This document shows, piece by piece, positions 1 to 12,625 of a stretch of 64,000 nt of DNA (the first letter of the stretch is position 1; the number at the start of each line of letters is the position of its first letter). The notes below the pieces were generated by a model. It saw only the letters and a list, made by a program, of their open reading frames with translations, ran no database searches and was not told the origin of the DNA. The DNA is from Phlegmacium glaucopus. Its lineage: Eukaryota > Basidiomycota > Agaricomycetes > Agaricales > Cortinariaceae. Both the position numbers and the translations under genes were made by a program. The DNA is taken from contig MU130378.1 in assembly GCA_015039465.1 (NCBI GenBank), positions 1,182,570 through 1,246,569 on the forward strand, in the 5' to 3' direction.

Positions 1-2462
1 GAGACGCATCGAACTAGAAGAGATGAACTCAGCACGCGGTATGTGTGTGCTGTAATTCGTTGTTGGCGCTTAAGGCTGAGCTAGTTGCGTTACCTTCAGG
101 ACCTGACGCACAAAGTAACCACGCCGTTGATCTCTCTTTCTCCTTCGACTCGTCGACGCCATGCTCGAATAATTCTGATATTCCGAACGAAGGCGATGCA
201 CAAAGTAAACTTAGGATCGCATTTTACGCGTCGGAGCTACGATTGCGAGGCACGTCTTCCATCGTGCAACCTCACCTCAAAAATGGCAATGTCCTTTGCT
301 GGAATGGAGAGGTGCTAGGATCATACCTCATTGTCATGCGTCGTTTGATATTCTAAATCCTAAGACATAGATATTTGAAGGACTAGAGGTTCATCTCTCA
401 GTTTGATGCCCATCCATGTATTCTAATAAATTCATTATCCAGATCTCTTCGGAGGAAAATGACGGATCGAAGATATTTGACAAACTTTGCTGTCTTGAAA
501 CGCCTGAGCAGATTCGAGATCTCTTTAGCAGAATCGAAGGACCGTAAGTGATTCTCGTTTGATCTCGTTGAAATGTGTGTCAATCACTGCATGTCAGCTA
601 TGCCTTTGTCTTCTACCATGTACGTCGAGGGAAAATAAATGCTGGTTTGGTATTGAAATAAGTTGTTGTAGGCAAGCACTCAAAGGCTGTATTTTGCTCG
701 TGACCCTCTAGGCCGCAGATCTCTCCTTCTCCATCGACCAACAAACGATTTACCCTATTTTCTCCTTTCTTCCGTCTCCACAGGGAACAATTCTGACCAT
801 CAGTTCGAAGAATTATCAACGGAGCATATTTATATCATCGATCTCAAGCTGCTGACGGGAGTTTATCATGACGTGCGTAAAACATTCAAAAAAAATTCTG
901 TGATTGATCTGTTGGCAGATATTCAATGGTTTCTCTCAATGTTTGATCTTAATTCCTCGAACGCCAACAATAGAAAATGACCTATGTCTATTTGTAAGTG
1001 TAAGTCGTTGTGAGGGTTTTCCAAAGTTCACCAGGCCATAGGCAAGGCCCGGCAAAGTGAACACTACGATACCTCCAGAAGATCTTCCTTGCATCACATA
1101 TCTAGATCAGATCCCAGAGTATCTCTGTCAGGCAGTGGATGACTTAATTTACCACCTGGACAGAAGCGTCTTACTTCGGGTACGCGATATACCACATTCT
1201 CCGTGAGTAACGTGTGCAGAAAACATGGATGAGGGTCAACTTAATGAACATTATCAGCCAGACAAAAGGAAAAGCAAGGATTGCCGTATTATTCAGTGGG
1301 GGTATTGACTCTTCAGTGTTGACATTCATAGCTCATAGGTGGGATGCACATTATAGATTATAGAACGAGCAAGCATTTAACTTATTTCAATCTGAATAGG
1401 CATATACCACTGGAGGAGCCTATCGATCTTCTAAACGTGGCCTTTGAGAATCCACGCAAAATCAAGCTTCAAAAAGAAGGAAATATTGGTGGATTATCCA
1501 AACGGAATAAAAGAGAGAAAATGCTCAGCAAGAATGAAGATAGCCATGAAGCAGAGCACATGTATACCGTCCCTGATAGGACCACTGGACTCCTGGAGGT
1601 AGAAGAACTTCGACGGATATGCCCCGGACGAATATGGAATTTCGTAAGACATTCCATGTTCATAGCCGGGACTGAATTTCACTCATTACAACAGGTTGAA
1701 ATCAACGTCCCGTACCAGGTATATTATGACCAAAATCAGTCCTTTTCACCGACCCCAACTCCAATCTTTGAATAGGAATGCCAGTCCTTGCGTCCAGTTG
1801 TGGAGTCGCTGATGGCTCCTGGTCGCACCGTCATGGATCTGGTATGTTCCGGGCCTTTTTCTTATTCTCTCAGGATACCTACCTTTAATTCTCAAAGAGT
1901 TTAGCTCTTGCTCTGTATTTTGCTTCCCGTGGGCAAGGGCAAGTACGAAGTAGTGTTGGATCGTCGTCAGAGCCATACCATAGTCAAGCTAGAGTCGTTT
2001 TGAGCGGCCTTGGATCAGACGAACTACTCGGTGGTTATGGTCGTCATCGGACAGTCTATGGTAGTGGTGGTTGGAAAGCAGTCATTGATGAAGTGAAATA
2101 TTTATTGCATTCCTCAGGCTTTTCTAACAACATTTAAACCGAACTTGTAGTTGCAACAGGAAATCGATCGCATCCCTACCAGAAATCTAGGACGAGATGA
2201 CCGAATCATTTCAGCTCACGGAAAAGAGACGCGACATCCATTCCTCTCGTTGACCTTGGTATCATTCCTTGCAGCATTGCCAGTACACTTTAAATTGGAT
2301 CCACGGTTAGAGCCTGGGCTTGGAGACAAAATGTTGCTTAGGTTAGTTGCACGGAAGCTTGGCCTTGTTGAGGCAAGTAATAGAAAAAAGCGAGCCATGC
2401 AGTTCGGGAGTCATTCTGCACGGATGGACGGGGAACGACGCGGTGATGCTGAACTCGGTTAA
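1..2462 (+). CDS. Asparagine synthetase domain-containing protein (ASNSD1-like), 5' partial
   Basis: This is a glutamine amidotransferase/asparagine-synthetase-like protein; the family is conserved in eukaryotes, but its reaction is not firmly established. The start codon lies before the window. The first exon fragment (to 38) joins across a 61-bp intron to exon 100-311 to give the conserved RGPD of class II amidotransferases. Next come a WNGE-IFEGLEV stretch (from about 300), FARDPLGRRSLL (about 680), the synthetase-domain PP-loop LFSGGIDSS (about 1293-1319), LSGLGSDELLGGYGRHR (about 2000-2048), and a C-terminus with NLGRDDR, GKETRHPFL and KKRAMQFGS, as in ASNSD1. About 11 exons are needed, with GT-AG introns, and all joins keep frame. 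The stop is at 2460-2462, about 100 bp before the prohibitin start on the same strand. Family assignment is strong; enzymatic function is inferred only. Confidence 0.88.
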
Positions 2463-2560
2463 CTTTATTTATGTATGTCTGTACGCGTGTGAATCCAGTC
2501 GTGACCGCAAAATATTACAACCACTTCTCAATAACCTCCTAGTATTCCTACTCAAAAATA

Positions 2561-3764
2561 ATGGCCTTTTTAGCACGAAATGCTAACCGAATCATAGGCA
2601 AGCTGCTCATCCATGTTTTGAGCCTGTCTACTAATCAATGTGTCCATCTCCCTAGTGCCATTGGGCGTTGGCGTTGCTGTTCTTCAAGCGAGCCTTTACG
2701 ATGTTCCTGGTGGCTATCGTGCAGTTATGTTCGACAGATTTTCGGGCGTGAACGACAAGGTCGGTTGTCTCGACTCTCGCTTTTACAAGTACAAAATTGA
2801 CAGTCGGGTATTACACAGGCTACAGGGGAAGGTACGCACTTCCTTGTGCCATGGCTTCAACGTGCTATTTTGTATGACTGCCGTATTAAACCTCGTGTAA
2901 GCTCATTTATTTATTATGGGGATCGTTTCCTATGTTGTTGCAACTCTAGAATATCTCAACGACTACTGGATCGAAAGATATGCAAATGGTGTCGATCACG
3001 TTGCGAGTATTGTCTCGACCGGACGTTGACCACTTGCCCAAAATTTACCAAGGGTTGGGAATGGATTATGATGAGAGGGTGTTACCGTCTATTGGGAATG
3101 AGGTTTTGAAAAGTATTGTTGCTCAGTTTGATGCCGCGGAGCTCATCACTCAGCGTGAAGTTGTAAGTCTCTAGACAGAACGGACTAAACCGGGAACTCA
3201 TAGTATGGCATGATAGGTTTCATCTCGTATAAGAGCTGATCTTTTGCAACGTGCGGGCGAATTCAACATCAAGTTGGAAGATGTATCCATCACCCATCTA
3301 ACATTCGGAAAAGTGAGTACAGACATTGATAGTAGTTTGTCGATTGTTGAAGTATTTGATACAATAGGAATTCACGCAAGCGGTAGAGGCGAAGCAGATT
3401 GCACAACAAGGTATATATTATAGGATACACAAATGGATCCTACTTATGAGTTTTAGATGCTGAGCGTGCCAAGTTCATCGTTGAAAAGGTGAGCAAAGTA
3501 CTGATTGATGATAGTTCCACATTTTGACTTGTTTTGTAGGCCGAGCAAGAAAGACAAGCAGCAGTTATACGTGCAGAGGGTGAAGCTGAGGCAGCTGCGA
3601 CGATTTCGCTGGCTCTTGAGAAGGCAGGGGAGGCCTTTGTTACGCTGCGAAAGATTGAAGCTAGTAAAGCTATTGCGCAATCGTTGTCAATGAACGGGAA
3701 TGTGACTTATATTCCTGGCGGTGGAAGTGGAAATGTACTTTTAAATATACCTGCACCAAAGTAG
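2561..3764 (+). CDS. PHB1: Prohibitin-1 (PHB1), mitochondrial inner-membrane prohibitin subunit
   Basis: Prohibitin-1 forms ring complexes with prohibitin-2 in the mitochondrial inner membrane and acts as a chaperone/scaffold for respiratory subunits and m-AAA proteases. Exon 1 (2561-2597) encodes a short N-terminus ending in RII. It then joins exon 2 from 2656 to give [11 protein letters not shown], the hydrophobic anchor, followed by [12 protein letters not shown]. Later exons encode [49 protein letters not shown] in segments, [13 protein letters not shown], and the coiled-coil [20 protein letters not shown]. The C-terminus is [20 protein letters not shown]. The estimated length, about 270-280 residues, matches the family. 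The first intron (2598-2655) must start with GC rather than GT to keep frame. Eight exons are inferred, and the stop is TAG at 3762-3764. Confidence 0.95.
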
Positions 3765-3837
3765 TTTTTGAATAAAAACTCCCACGGAATCGTTACTTCT
3801 TGACTGTCATCTAGCTCTGTCTCTCTATCTCGTCTCC

Positions 3838-4005
3838 CTTTTCTTATTTCCTCTCTCTCTCTCTATTTCCTCTCTTGTGACGGACTAGTCTATCATATAA
3901 ACTCTCCTCATTTCTGTCTTTTGTATGCCCGTACAAGTCTATTTTCTTCTTGAATCTCACCCTCTTACCGTTTCAGGTCTCATTTTCCTTCATCTTTTTT
4001 AAATC
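3838..4005 (+). promoter_or_regulatory. Pyrimidine-rich leader/promoter of the PUB1-like gene
   Basis: The DNA just upstream of the RNA-binding protein start is strongly pyrimidine-rich on the plus strand, with a CT dinucleotide run near 3850-3866 and further TC-rich tracts up to the ATG. CT-rich tracts before the transcription start are common in highly expressed fungal genes. No clear TATA box was seen. Confidence 0.4.
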
Positions 4006-5493
4006 ATGAATCCAATGGGAATAGGTGCGACAGCTGAGGCTCCAGTCCGTTCATATTTCTCTTCTTCTTTGTTATCCTTTACTGATCCTTATATCCCTTT
4101 CCGAAATCAGAGGCGAGCCCATCTTTACGTCGGCAATCTCAGCCCTCGGGTCACAGAGTACATGCTTACCGAGATCTTCGCCGTCGCTGGACCTGTTCAA
4201 CACGTCAAAATCATCCCGGATCGCAATTATCAGCATGGTGGTCTCAACTACGGTTTCGTAGAATACATGGACATGCGTGCTGCAGAAACTGCTCTTCAGA
4301 CGCTGAATGGTCGCAAAATTTTCGACACTGAGATTCGTGTCAATTGGGCTTATCAGGGTCAACAAAATAAAGAGGATACAACCGGCCATTATCACGTCTT
4401 CGTTGGCGATCTTAGCCCGGAAGTTAATGATGAGGTCCTTGCAAAGGCTTTCAGCGCTTTTGGCACGATGTCAGACGCAAGGGTTATGTGGGATATGAAC
4501 TCCGGCAAATCTCGCGGCTACGGCTTTCTTGCTTTTCGGGACAAAACTGATGCTGAACAAGCAATTGCAACCATGAATGGAGAATGGCTGGGCTCACGAG
4601 CCATCCGTGTTAACTGGGCTAACCAGAAAACTCAAGGCGCGCCTCCAACTTCGTCTTCTCCTCATCAGGCTTCTGGCCCGGCCCCCGGTGCTGGAGGTGC
4701 GCCTGCGCCCATCAACTTTCAAGGAGGTCCGCTCTCCTTTGAATCTGTTGTGCAGCAAACACCTGGTTACAACTCGACAGTCTATGTCGGGAACCTCGTC
4801 CCATACTGTACACAAGCGGACCTCATCCCTCTATTCCAGTCCATAGGCTACCTCTCTGAGATTCGCATGCAAGCTGACCGTGGCTTTGCCTTCGTAAAGT
4901 TGGACACCCACGAACATGCCGCAATGGCAATTGTTCAGTTACAAGGCCAGATGGTCCACGGCCGTCCTATCAAGTGTAGCTGGGGAAAAGACAGGGCTGA
5001 TGGTGCAACTACTCAACCAAACCCAGTTGCCCCTGCTGCCGCCGCAGCGCCCTACGGGAACATGGTATGTTACTTCTGAACGCCTATAAAACTGAGCTCA
5101 CTCCTTTACCCTAGCCAATGTATGGTATGCCTCAACCAGCCAACTATGGTCAATACGGTTTCGGCGGTTATGCGGGATTCCCTGGTCAAGCTGCTGCGGC
5201 GCCTGGCTCCACTGGTCCTGGCTCTCCAGGCATGCCGCAAGCGGCCAACCCAGGTGGCGCTGGTTTAGGCCTTAGTGTCGGCGGTCAACAACCTGGTACT
5301 GAGACTGCAGCCGCACAACCTGGGCAACCTCAATGGGGTGCAACTGATCCCAATTATTATTCCAACTATTGGGGAGGTAAATCTTTTCCTCATTATTTCT
5401 ATCACCCCGATGTCTAAGTCTTTGTCAGGGTATTACGGTCAGGCAGCGGCACAACAACAGCCAGGTGACGCACAAATGCAAGGACCGGCATAG
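4006..5493 (+). CDS. PUB1: Three-RRM RNA-binding protein, Pub1/TIA-1 family
   Basis: This predicted poly(U)/AU-rich mRNA-binding protein belongs to the family that controls mRNA stability and stress-granule assembly. RRM1 has RNP2 LYVGNLS and RNP1 NYGFVEYM (about 4127-4270). RRM2 has VFVGDLS and RGYGFLAF (about 4397-4545). A Pro/Ala/Gly linker follows, then RRM3 with VYVGNLV and RGFAFVKL (about 4780-4910). The tail is Gln/Gly/Ala/Tyr-rich and low-complexity (5040-5490), typical of the family. Two introns split the tail: about 5064-5114, and about 5376-5426 ending before GYYGQAAAQQQ. A third likely intron, 4045-4110 (66 bp, T-rich, GT...CAG), is a multiple of three with no stop, so it can be either read through or removed. 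The stop is TAG at 5491-5493. Confidence 0.93.
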
Positions 5494-5893
5494 AGTAAAG
5501 AGCCGCCTTATCTCTTCCAAAATATTCGTCTGCCTTCTATCGTGAATTATCAAGTATTGGCACAGTCATTTAAGTAATGTTTTTTTTTAGCTCTTTCTCT
5601 TTTATTCCTTTCGCCAACTTGTTTCTCCTCCCTTATTGTGTCCTTTACTTCCATCCACTGTCTTCCTCCTGCGCCTGCTCCACTTTCCTGCCTTCTGTTC
5701 AAATCATGATATATTCTAAGTTGTGATCGTGCGATCGATTAACTAACTTCTCAAACATCTTACCCTTCCGTAACATCAAAGTATGTTCATTGGAAGGGAG
5801 TCAGGGTATAGCTTATATGACTTGGGCGCAAATGTGGTAAATAGCAAGCCAACCGTCGAAAAATAGGCTTTGTTCAATCCAATCCATCCACGA

Positions 5894-6889
5894 TTAGCCA
5901 TTCGGTGTCAGATCCACTGCTTTTGACGTTGGAGACAGAAGCCCATTCATCGTCATCACTCCCATCGCTTGTTGGTCCCCCAACCCTTTTCCCGACAGAG
6001 GGAAATTGGAATCAGATGTTGGTGCACTACCTCCAGAACCCACAGCGTCTGGTCCCGATCCTTCTCGCCAGGAGAGAACCGTATTGTGTCTTGAGCGCAT
6101 GTTTTCGTAAAACTCGTTGGCTTCGTTCATTCTATTTGCTTCGACCTGCTTTGCGTCAAGCCAGCGTTGAAGCAGTTTGGCGTTGTCCTTGGTTAACGTT
6201 TGATTGCGATCTTCAACCTGACCGAGCTCCAAAAGTGCTGTGCTAATTTCATCATGGAGTATCTGAATTGATGGTTAAGAGCTACGCTCTGACGTTGAAA
6301 TGTTTGTGATGTTTGTGTTTGGCTTACCTGTATCGTCCTATCTTTCTCGGCCATTAATTCAGCGTGTTGTCCAACCTTGACACGTAGGGCGGCAATTTCG
6401 TCTTTCACTTTTCTTAGGTTTTCAGAGTCTATTCTGGAGAGTTCCTCCTTCTCTCGTAGAGTTTCGTTCATAGACAAGAGACGCTGAGCGTTCTGCCCTT
6501 GCGTCTTGTATAAATTGGCAAGTTCATCGCGTAGACTCGAAATCTGGGTTTCAAGTGAGGCTACATATGCCACACGGACGGGATTACTGTCCCATATCGA
6601 TAAGAGTAAATGAGGCCATGAGGAATGGTAACTCACTCTTCACCCGATGCTGTAGTGCTACCGGGATTGCCTTTGACCGACCCCACCGCTCGTAACAATG
6701 TTGAATTACGTTCCTTGAGAAGTTTAGTCTGCTGAGCTAACCTGCGATCTTTTCAAATCAGTTTGGATGAAGTTCGAGGGCAGTAAATCAAGATTTACAT
6801 TGTTCAATGATGGGAGAAAATGCAGATTCCCTGTTATTTCTCTCTGCTAGCCGTAGACGAAGCTGTTCTTGCCATGAGGGTTCTGCCAT
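5894..6889 (-). CDS. ATG16: Autophagy protein Atg16-like (coiled coil)
   Basis: Atg16 bridges Atg5-Atg12 into the E3-like complex that directs Atg8 lipidation on the forming autophagosome. The ATG at 6887-6889 opens exon 1 with the Atg5-binding N-terminus (WQEQLRLRLAERNNRESAF), which closely fits fungal Atg16. Exon 2 carries LAQQTKLLKERN. Exons 3 and 4 form a long heptad-rich coiled coil (SLETQISSLRDELANLY, then DEIAALRVKV). The last part holds the signature LTKDNAKLLQRWLDAKQ and RMNEANEFYE (about 6190-6080). The tail is low-complexity and ends in DLTPNG. There is no WD40 domain, as in fungal rather than animal Atg16. Introns are about 50-65 bp. The gene is convergent with the PUB1-like gene and divergent from YPT7. 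Confidence 0.9.
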
Positions 6890-7032
6890 TTCGTCGACAA
6901 GGATGAGGCAGCCCGCGGAGTTTGAACACGCCTAATTGGGGTTGTGATGGCAGCCCCAACAATCCTCACATTGACCACGACCACTGCCACCTTATTGTCG
7001 TCTCTTCTTCAACCCTCTTATAATCTTCAAGA

Positions 7033-7975
<943 letters not shown>

Positions 7976-8546
7976 TGAACTCTAATGATCTTCTATCCTT
8001 TGTTCATCTTCCTTCTCTACGCTTGGTTCTTCTCAAGGTATCCCAAGTTTTCTCAAGTTTGCCCACTTGATATCTCTTGTTGTCACACCTTACCTGGGAC
8101 GTCGTCATTAGCCACTTTTAATATCTTTATTATGCACTAATGTTTGTCCATACTTCGAATTCAAGGCTGTATTCTCCAATGCAACGGGATTTCGACTCGT
8201 TACTGTGCTGGTGAGATCCTTCCGATATGAGAAGGTGTTACATAAGATAAAATTACCTCGTCGCGCTGATGAGAAGGTGAAATGATGGCAAATTCACGGA
8301 CCTGTAAAGTAGGTGCTTTTTAGTGCTTTTCCTTTGGTCTGACATCATTCAAATATAATTTACTGAACAATCTACCATTTTTTATAACTATGTTGTTGGG
8401 AGAAACATGTGCTTTCTTATTTTATTACCGAGGGCATTTCGTCAGCTTACGTAAGAGTCCACCAAACCCAACCTGGCGTGCTTTCATTGACCACATTATG
8501 ACGCCTCGACATCCATTGATATCAGCACACGCCAGCATTAAATTTA
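7976..8546. other. Intergenic region, nothing recognised
   Basis: This stretch holds the 3' end of YPT7 and the promoter of the chromodomain gene. It is T-rich with scattered AT runs. No ORF with family resemblance, tRNA, repeat or clear TATA box was seen. Confidence 0.5.
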
Positions 8547-11500
8547 ATGGGGAAAAGTAGCAAGGCGAAGAAAACTCAGGAAGTCTATCACGTCGGTACG
8601 TTGTAATCGCGTGGCCAAGCTGGTCAATAAGTTTCCATGAACTGAAGTTCTGTTTTTTCAGAGGTCATTACGAAAGCACGCGTCGTTCCAGTGGATAGTT
8701 CAGGGGACGAAGGAAGGGACGACAGAAAGAAGAAAGGCAAAGGCAAGAGAAAGAAAGCGATTGCGAAATGGGTATGTCTTTAACAATTCCTCTTCGTAAA
8801 GTCGCTTATATCCGTTGCAGGAATATTATGTGAAGGTTGTATCTCATTCTACTCGGACCCCTTCTCTCTTTTTTTTATATTGATACAACAAATAGTGGGC
8901 CAACTATGATTCAGATGCCAATAGGTACCCTTTTCTTCGCCTGATCACGTATATATATACTCATGGTTCGCTGTAGTTGGGAACCTGAAGAGAATCTTGA
9001 GGGCTGCCAAAGATTGCGAGAAAGCTTTTGGAAGCATATTGGAATAGATGATCATGATTATTCTATTGGGTATGAAGTGGGTGCAAAGCAAGCTTGGATC
9101 GGTTGAGTGCACGATTCTGCCGCCTATATCACACTGGTGCTTATCCAGCGTTCTGCATCAGACAAGGAGAAAGCTTTCTTCAAATCGGAATTCGCCATGG
9201 CGCAGGAAGAAATAGAGCGTCAAAAGAAGGAAATCCGCGATGCAAAGAAGGTCGGATACCAACACTTTGCCTTAGAATTAGCTTTACTGATGTCCTTCCT
9301 TATCAGGCTAAGAAACGGAAGGCAGACACACTCAAACGAGATTCGATTGTCGTGTCTTCTCGTCAAACATCCGAAACAAAGTATAAGGAAATGCCATCAG
9401 TGAGCATCCGTCCAGTATGGCGAGAATGTGATCATTAATACATGACTAGGATGATTTTCAAAAAGGTAAAGAATCGTCTGAGGATGAAATGCCTTTGCAG
9501 ACCCTCTTGATCTCGCCTTCTAATCGAAAGAGAAAAAGGGTACTTGCCTCGTCATCGGAAGATGAGGTGGGCATTATCAATTAAGCCTTGAATCATCTCA
9601 TCGTCGCGGTATAGGTATTTCCCAAGTCGACCGACAATTCAAGGCCACAAAAGCATGCGAAATTGGATGGCTCTCGTATTTCTAGAGAAGAGGAGGTGCG
9701 TCATTCATCCATCTCGAAGGTTCAGGTAATAACGAGCTGGTAAAAGGGCATTCTTCCGCGCGCGGCTTCCCATTCATCTTTGTTTTCCAATCCATCCTCT
9801 CCGGAACTACCTCTTATCAGTAATAAGGCCTTTTCGTCAGTACCTGAGGCAAATGCAAATATGGCCGCCGATGTGCAATCTCCCACCATAAAGGTTTCAC
9901 GGCGCCCGGACAATCCCCACACCAAAATTGCCGACATGTCTTTTTCAGAGGGCACCGCAGGAGGTGGAATATCGATAAAGCAGAGACTGGGCATAGGAGC
10001 ATTAGCTCCCACTAATCCAAAGACGGGGCCTCCCCCTCTTCCAAAGCAAGCGATAAAACTTCCTCTGCCAAAATCTCATTCTTCTGCATTGGCTGGTTTA
10101 AAAATAAAGAAAACCCCCTCCTTGTCCATTGCCACCGACGCTAATTCTGGAGCCCACGCTCAGCACGAGCCATCACTTGGGTCAGCTCCTGTTACTTCAA
10201 TGCACTCTCCGCATCCTACATTCAACATGTCCCCAAATATCACCAACATAGCACCCAGTACTCCCGCGCCTGTTTCTGCCCTAAATTTCCATCGGTTTCC
10301 GATTCCAAATGGGACAATGTATGTTTGCTTTTTCAATTTGATGGTCTATATCACATTGCGCCTGTTAGTTCGCCTTCTATGATTTCCCAGTCTTTTGCGA
10401 TGGATGAAGCAGAAAAATTTCTTCAGGATATCATGCCTTCAGCGTGAGATTGGTGTACCGTTATCTTAAATATTACGTTATTGATCGTATTCCCAAATCC
10501 CAGGTTAGCTGACCCTCTCCTGTAAGCTCTCTTTATGCCTCTTTACGTTCTCTCATTGTATGAAGGCCTGCGCCAGAGCCCGTTGTGGAACCACCACCTC
10601 CGATGCCTGTGCATCCTAAACCAGCTTTACCGGGAAGGTAACTTTTATATTCTGGCAGGACTGCAGAAATGAATCATTAGCCCTAGGATCCCAAAGAAGT
10701 GGCAATGGCTGGGTCCGCTTTGCTTGAATGCCTCAACGAGCTTGTTGTGTGATGTCAAGATCCACAATATAACTGAACAGAAGCTTTCAGGAATGCGCTT
10801 TTCTGTGGCCTTCGAAGGCGTGACAGACATTACTGTCTCTACACTCCACAATGTCTCAGAAGTAGGCAGCATTTTGCCTGCCTTTAGGTCTTGGACGCAA
10901 CTGGCCCTATTAAGCCCCCAAGAGGAGAAGGATCAGGAAGCTTTCAAGGTTCTTTATCGCTATCTGGAGAAATCCCTCAAGGCATGAATTTATATTCTCA
11001 ACAATATTTCTGATCTAATCCCTCTCTGGATGTTCTTAGGTTATTTTAAGACCTATACTCCTCGACGATAATGTAATCGGGCAAATCCTCATTTCACCTC
11101 CTGGTTTGATGAATATTCTGCACCGTCTTGGAGTCCCCGCAGGATTCGCACAGCCTGATAACTTGATCGTTGCACTTCTGCCATGGACATTGTCTAAAGC
11201 TCAGCTTACTACAGAGAGTCGTTTGCCGAACTTAGAAACCCGTGCCTTTCCCGCTACACTTGAGTCAGATAGATGGACGCGTTCAATACGTGTCAAGCCT
11301 GCTTATCAACACGCCCTACGAATCCTAGGCTTCCCGGAGGAACTCCATAACTATATGCATGATCGATCATTCTGTGTTTGGTGGAAAGCAAAAACAAGCT
11401 CCAAAAATGCTGGGCTTGAAACCAAACTTCTGCACAATATTATGGAGCAAGCCCGAGCAAAACCACCTGGGTTCACAAGTGAAGCTAGGGTAGTTTTTGT

Positions 11501-12434
11501 GCATGTGGCTGCTTTGTCCTCTCTTCACAAATTGCCGGGACTTGTAGAGCGACGGTCAAAGACGCCCTACGTACACTTCTACACATATGGATCTCATGAA
11601 GACGTGTTTCCGAGTCTTTGGTCAGTCAAGGAAATTTATCCATGCGGTGAGATTTTTCTTGTGTCATACATACCAAATACTGTTTGATTGAATGATATCG
11701 TGTATCAGGCGGCATCATAACTTGTAGCCCATCTGCGATGTTCCACAACCCCATTGACCTGCTACATAAAATAAAGCAAATTAACGCGCACTCCCTTTGG
11801 GAGTGTTATATCCTACCGTCTGCCCTCGGTATGTTGGCTAAGCTGGTCTGTGGTGATGACGATCCCTTGGCGGTTTTTGAAAGGTAACTTTCCACCACAT
11901 GATCAGTTTTACCATAACTCATCTGTCATGAAAAGGGGTGAATTTTCTCATGAATTTATACTACAGGCAATCGCAGCCGGAGAAGTGGCCCTTATACAGG
12001 CACCTCCAGAGAAAGCAACTACCCATAGCGCAAACGACAATCGGCAAATTTGGATGAGGCAATATCTTTCCCTGACCCCGTTTACTGCCAAGCGTGCCTT
12101 AGAAATTGGCGTTGGGGCTTTCCATTCGAAATATGCCAACGTTGACGGGCCGGAATGGCCAAAAACAATGGAAACTGAAATCATCATGGATTTGTCCTCC
12201 ATGCAAAGGCAGCCGGCCATAATGAAAGACTATCGCCGTTATGTTGTATTTGCCTCTGAGCAGGAAGCTGAGAATCCCACTTTTGCAGGGGTACAGTGCC
12301 TTCCTCGACGACTATGTTTGAGATGAAACTAACTAAAAAAAATACGGTCTCTTTTCTAGTTGGAATGGACTGCAATATCCAAGTTCGACTTCAGGGATGA
12401 CTTCCATCCATCTAAGCAAATTATCAATATGTAG
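8547..12434 (+). CDS. Chromodomain protein with SPOC-like C-terminal region (Chp1-like candidate)
   Basis: This is a predicted chromatin reader of methylated histone H3. After a Lys-rich start (MGKSSKAKKTQEVYHVEVI), the chromodomain runs over four exons: EYYVK (8821-8835), WANYDSDAN (8896-8924), then SWEPEENL and WKHIGI, with the aromatic Y/W positions of the family. A basic, coiled region (about 9150-9400) and a long Ser/Pro-rich linker (9780-10320) follow. The C-terminal half begins PKKWQWLGPLCL (about 10690) and proceeds to ILRPILLDDNVIGQILISPPG, a pattern resembling a SPOC beta-barrel. A long conserved-looking tail then ends after LEWTAISKF. Fission-yeast Chp1 of the RITS silencing complex has a chromodomain plus C-terminal SPOC-like and PIN-like domains, so a Chp1-like role is my inference. 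About 15 exons are needed, and the small ones around 10420-10640 are uncertain. Confidence 0.75.
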
Positions 12435-12625
12435 GTATTTATCTTGTGCATAGTAATTGATTCATCTTGTGTATAATAATCCGTCTTTTGTTACATAACA
12501 TACGTTCATATACACAGTAAATCCGTTTGCTGATAGGTCGTTCTCATCGTGCCGTGGTGTCTTTGTCGTGTCTTTTGCCGTTTTTTTACAAAGCTTCACC
12601 GGAGATTCAAGTGCAACGGGTACGG

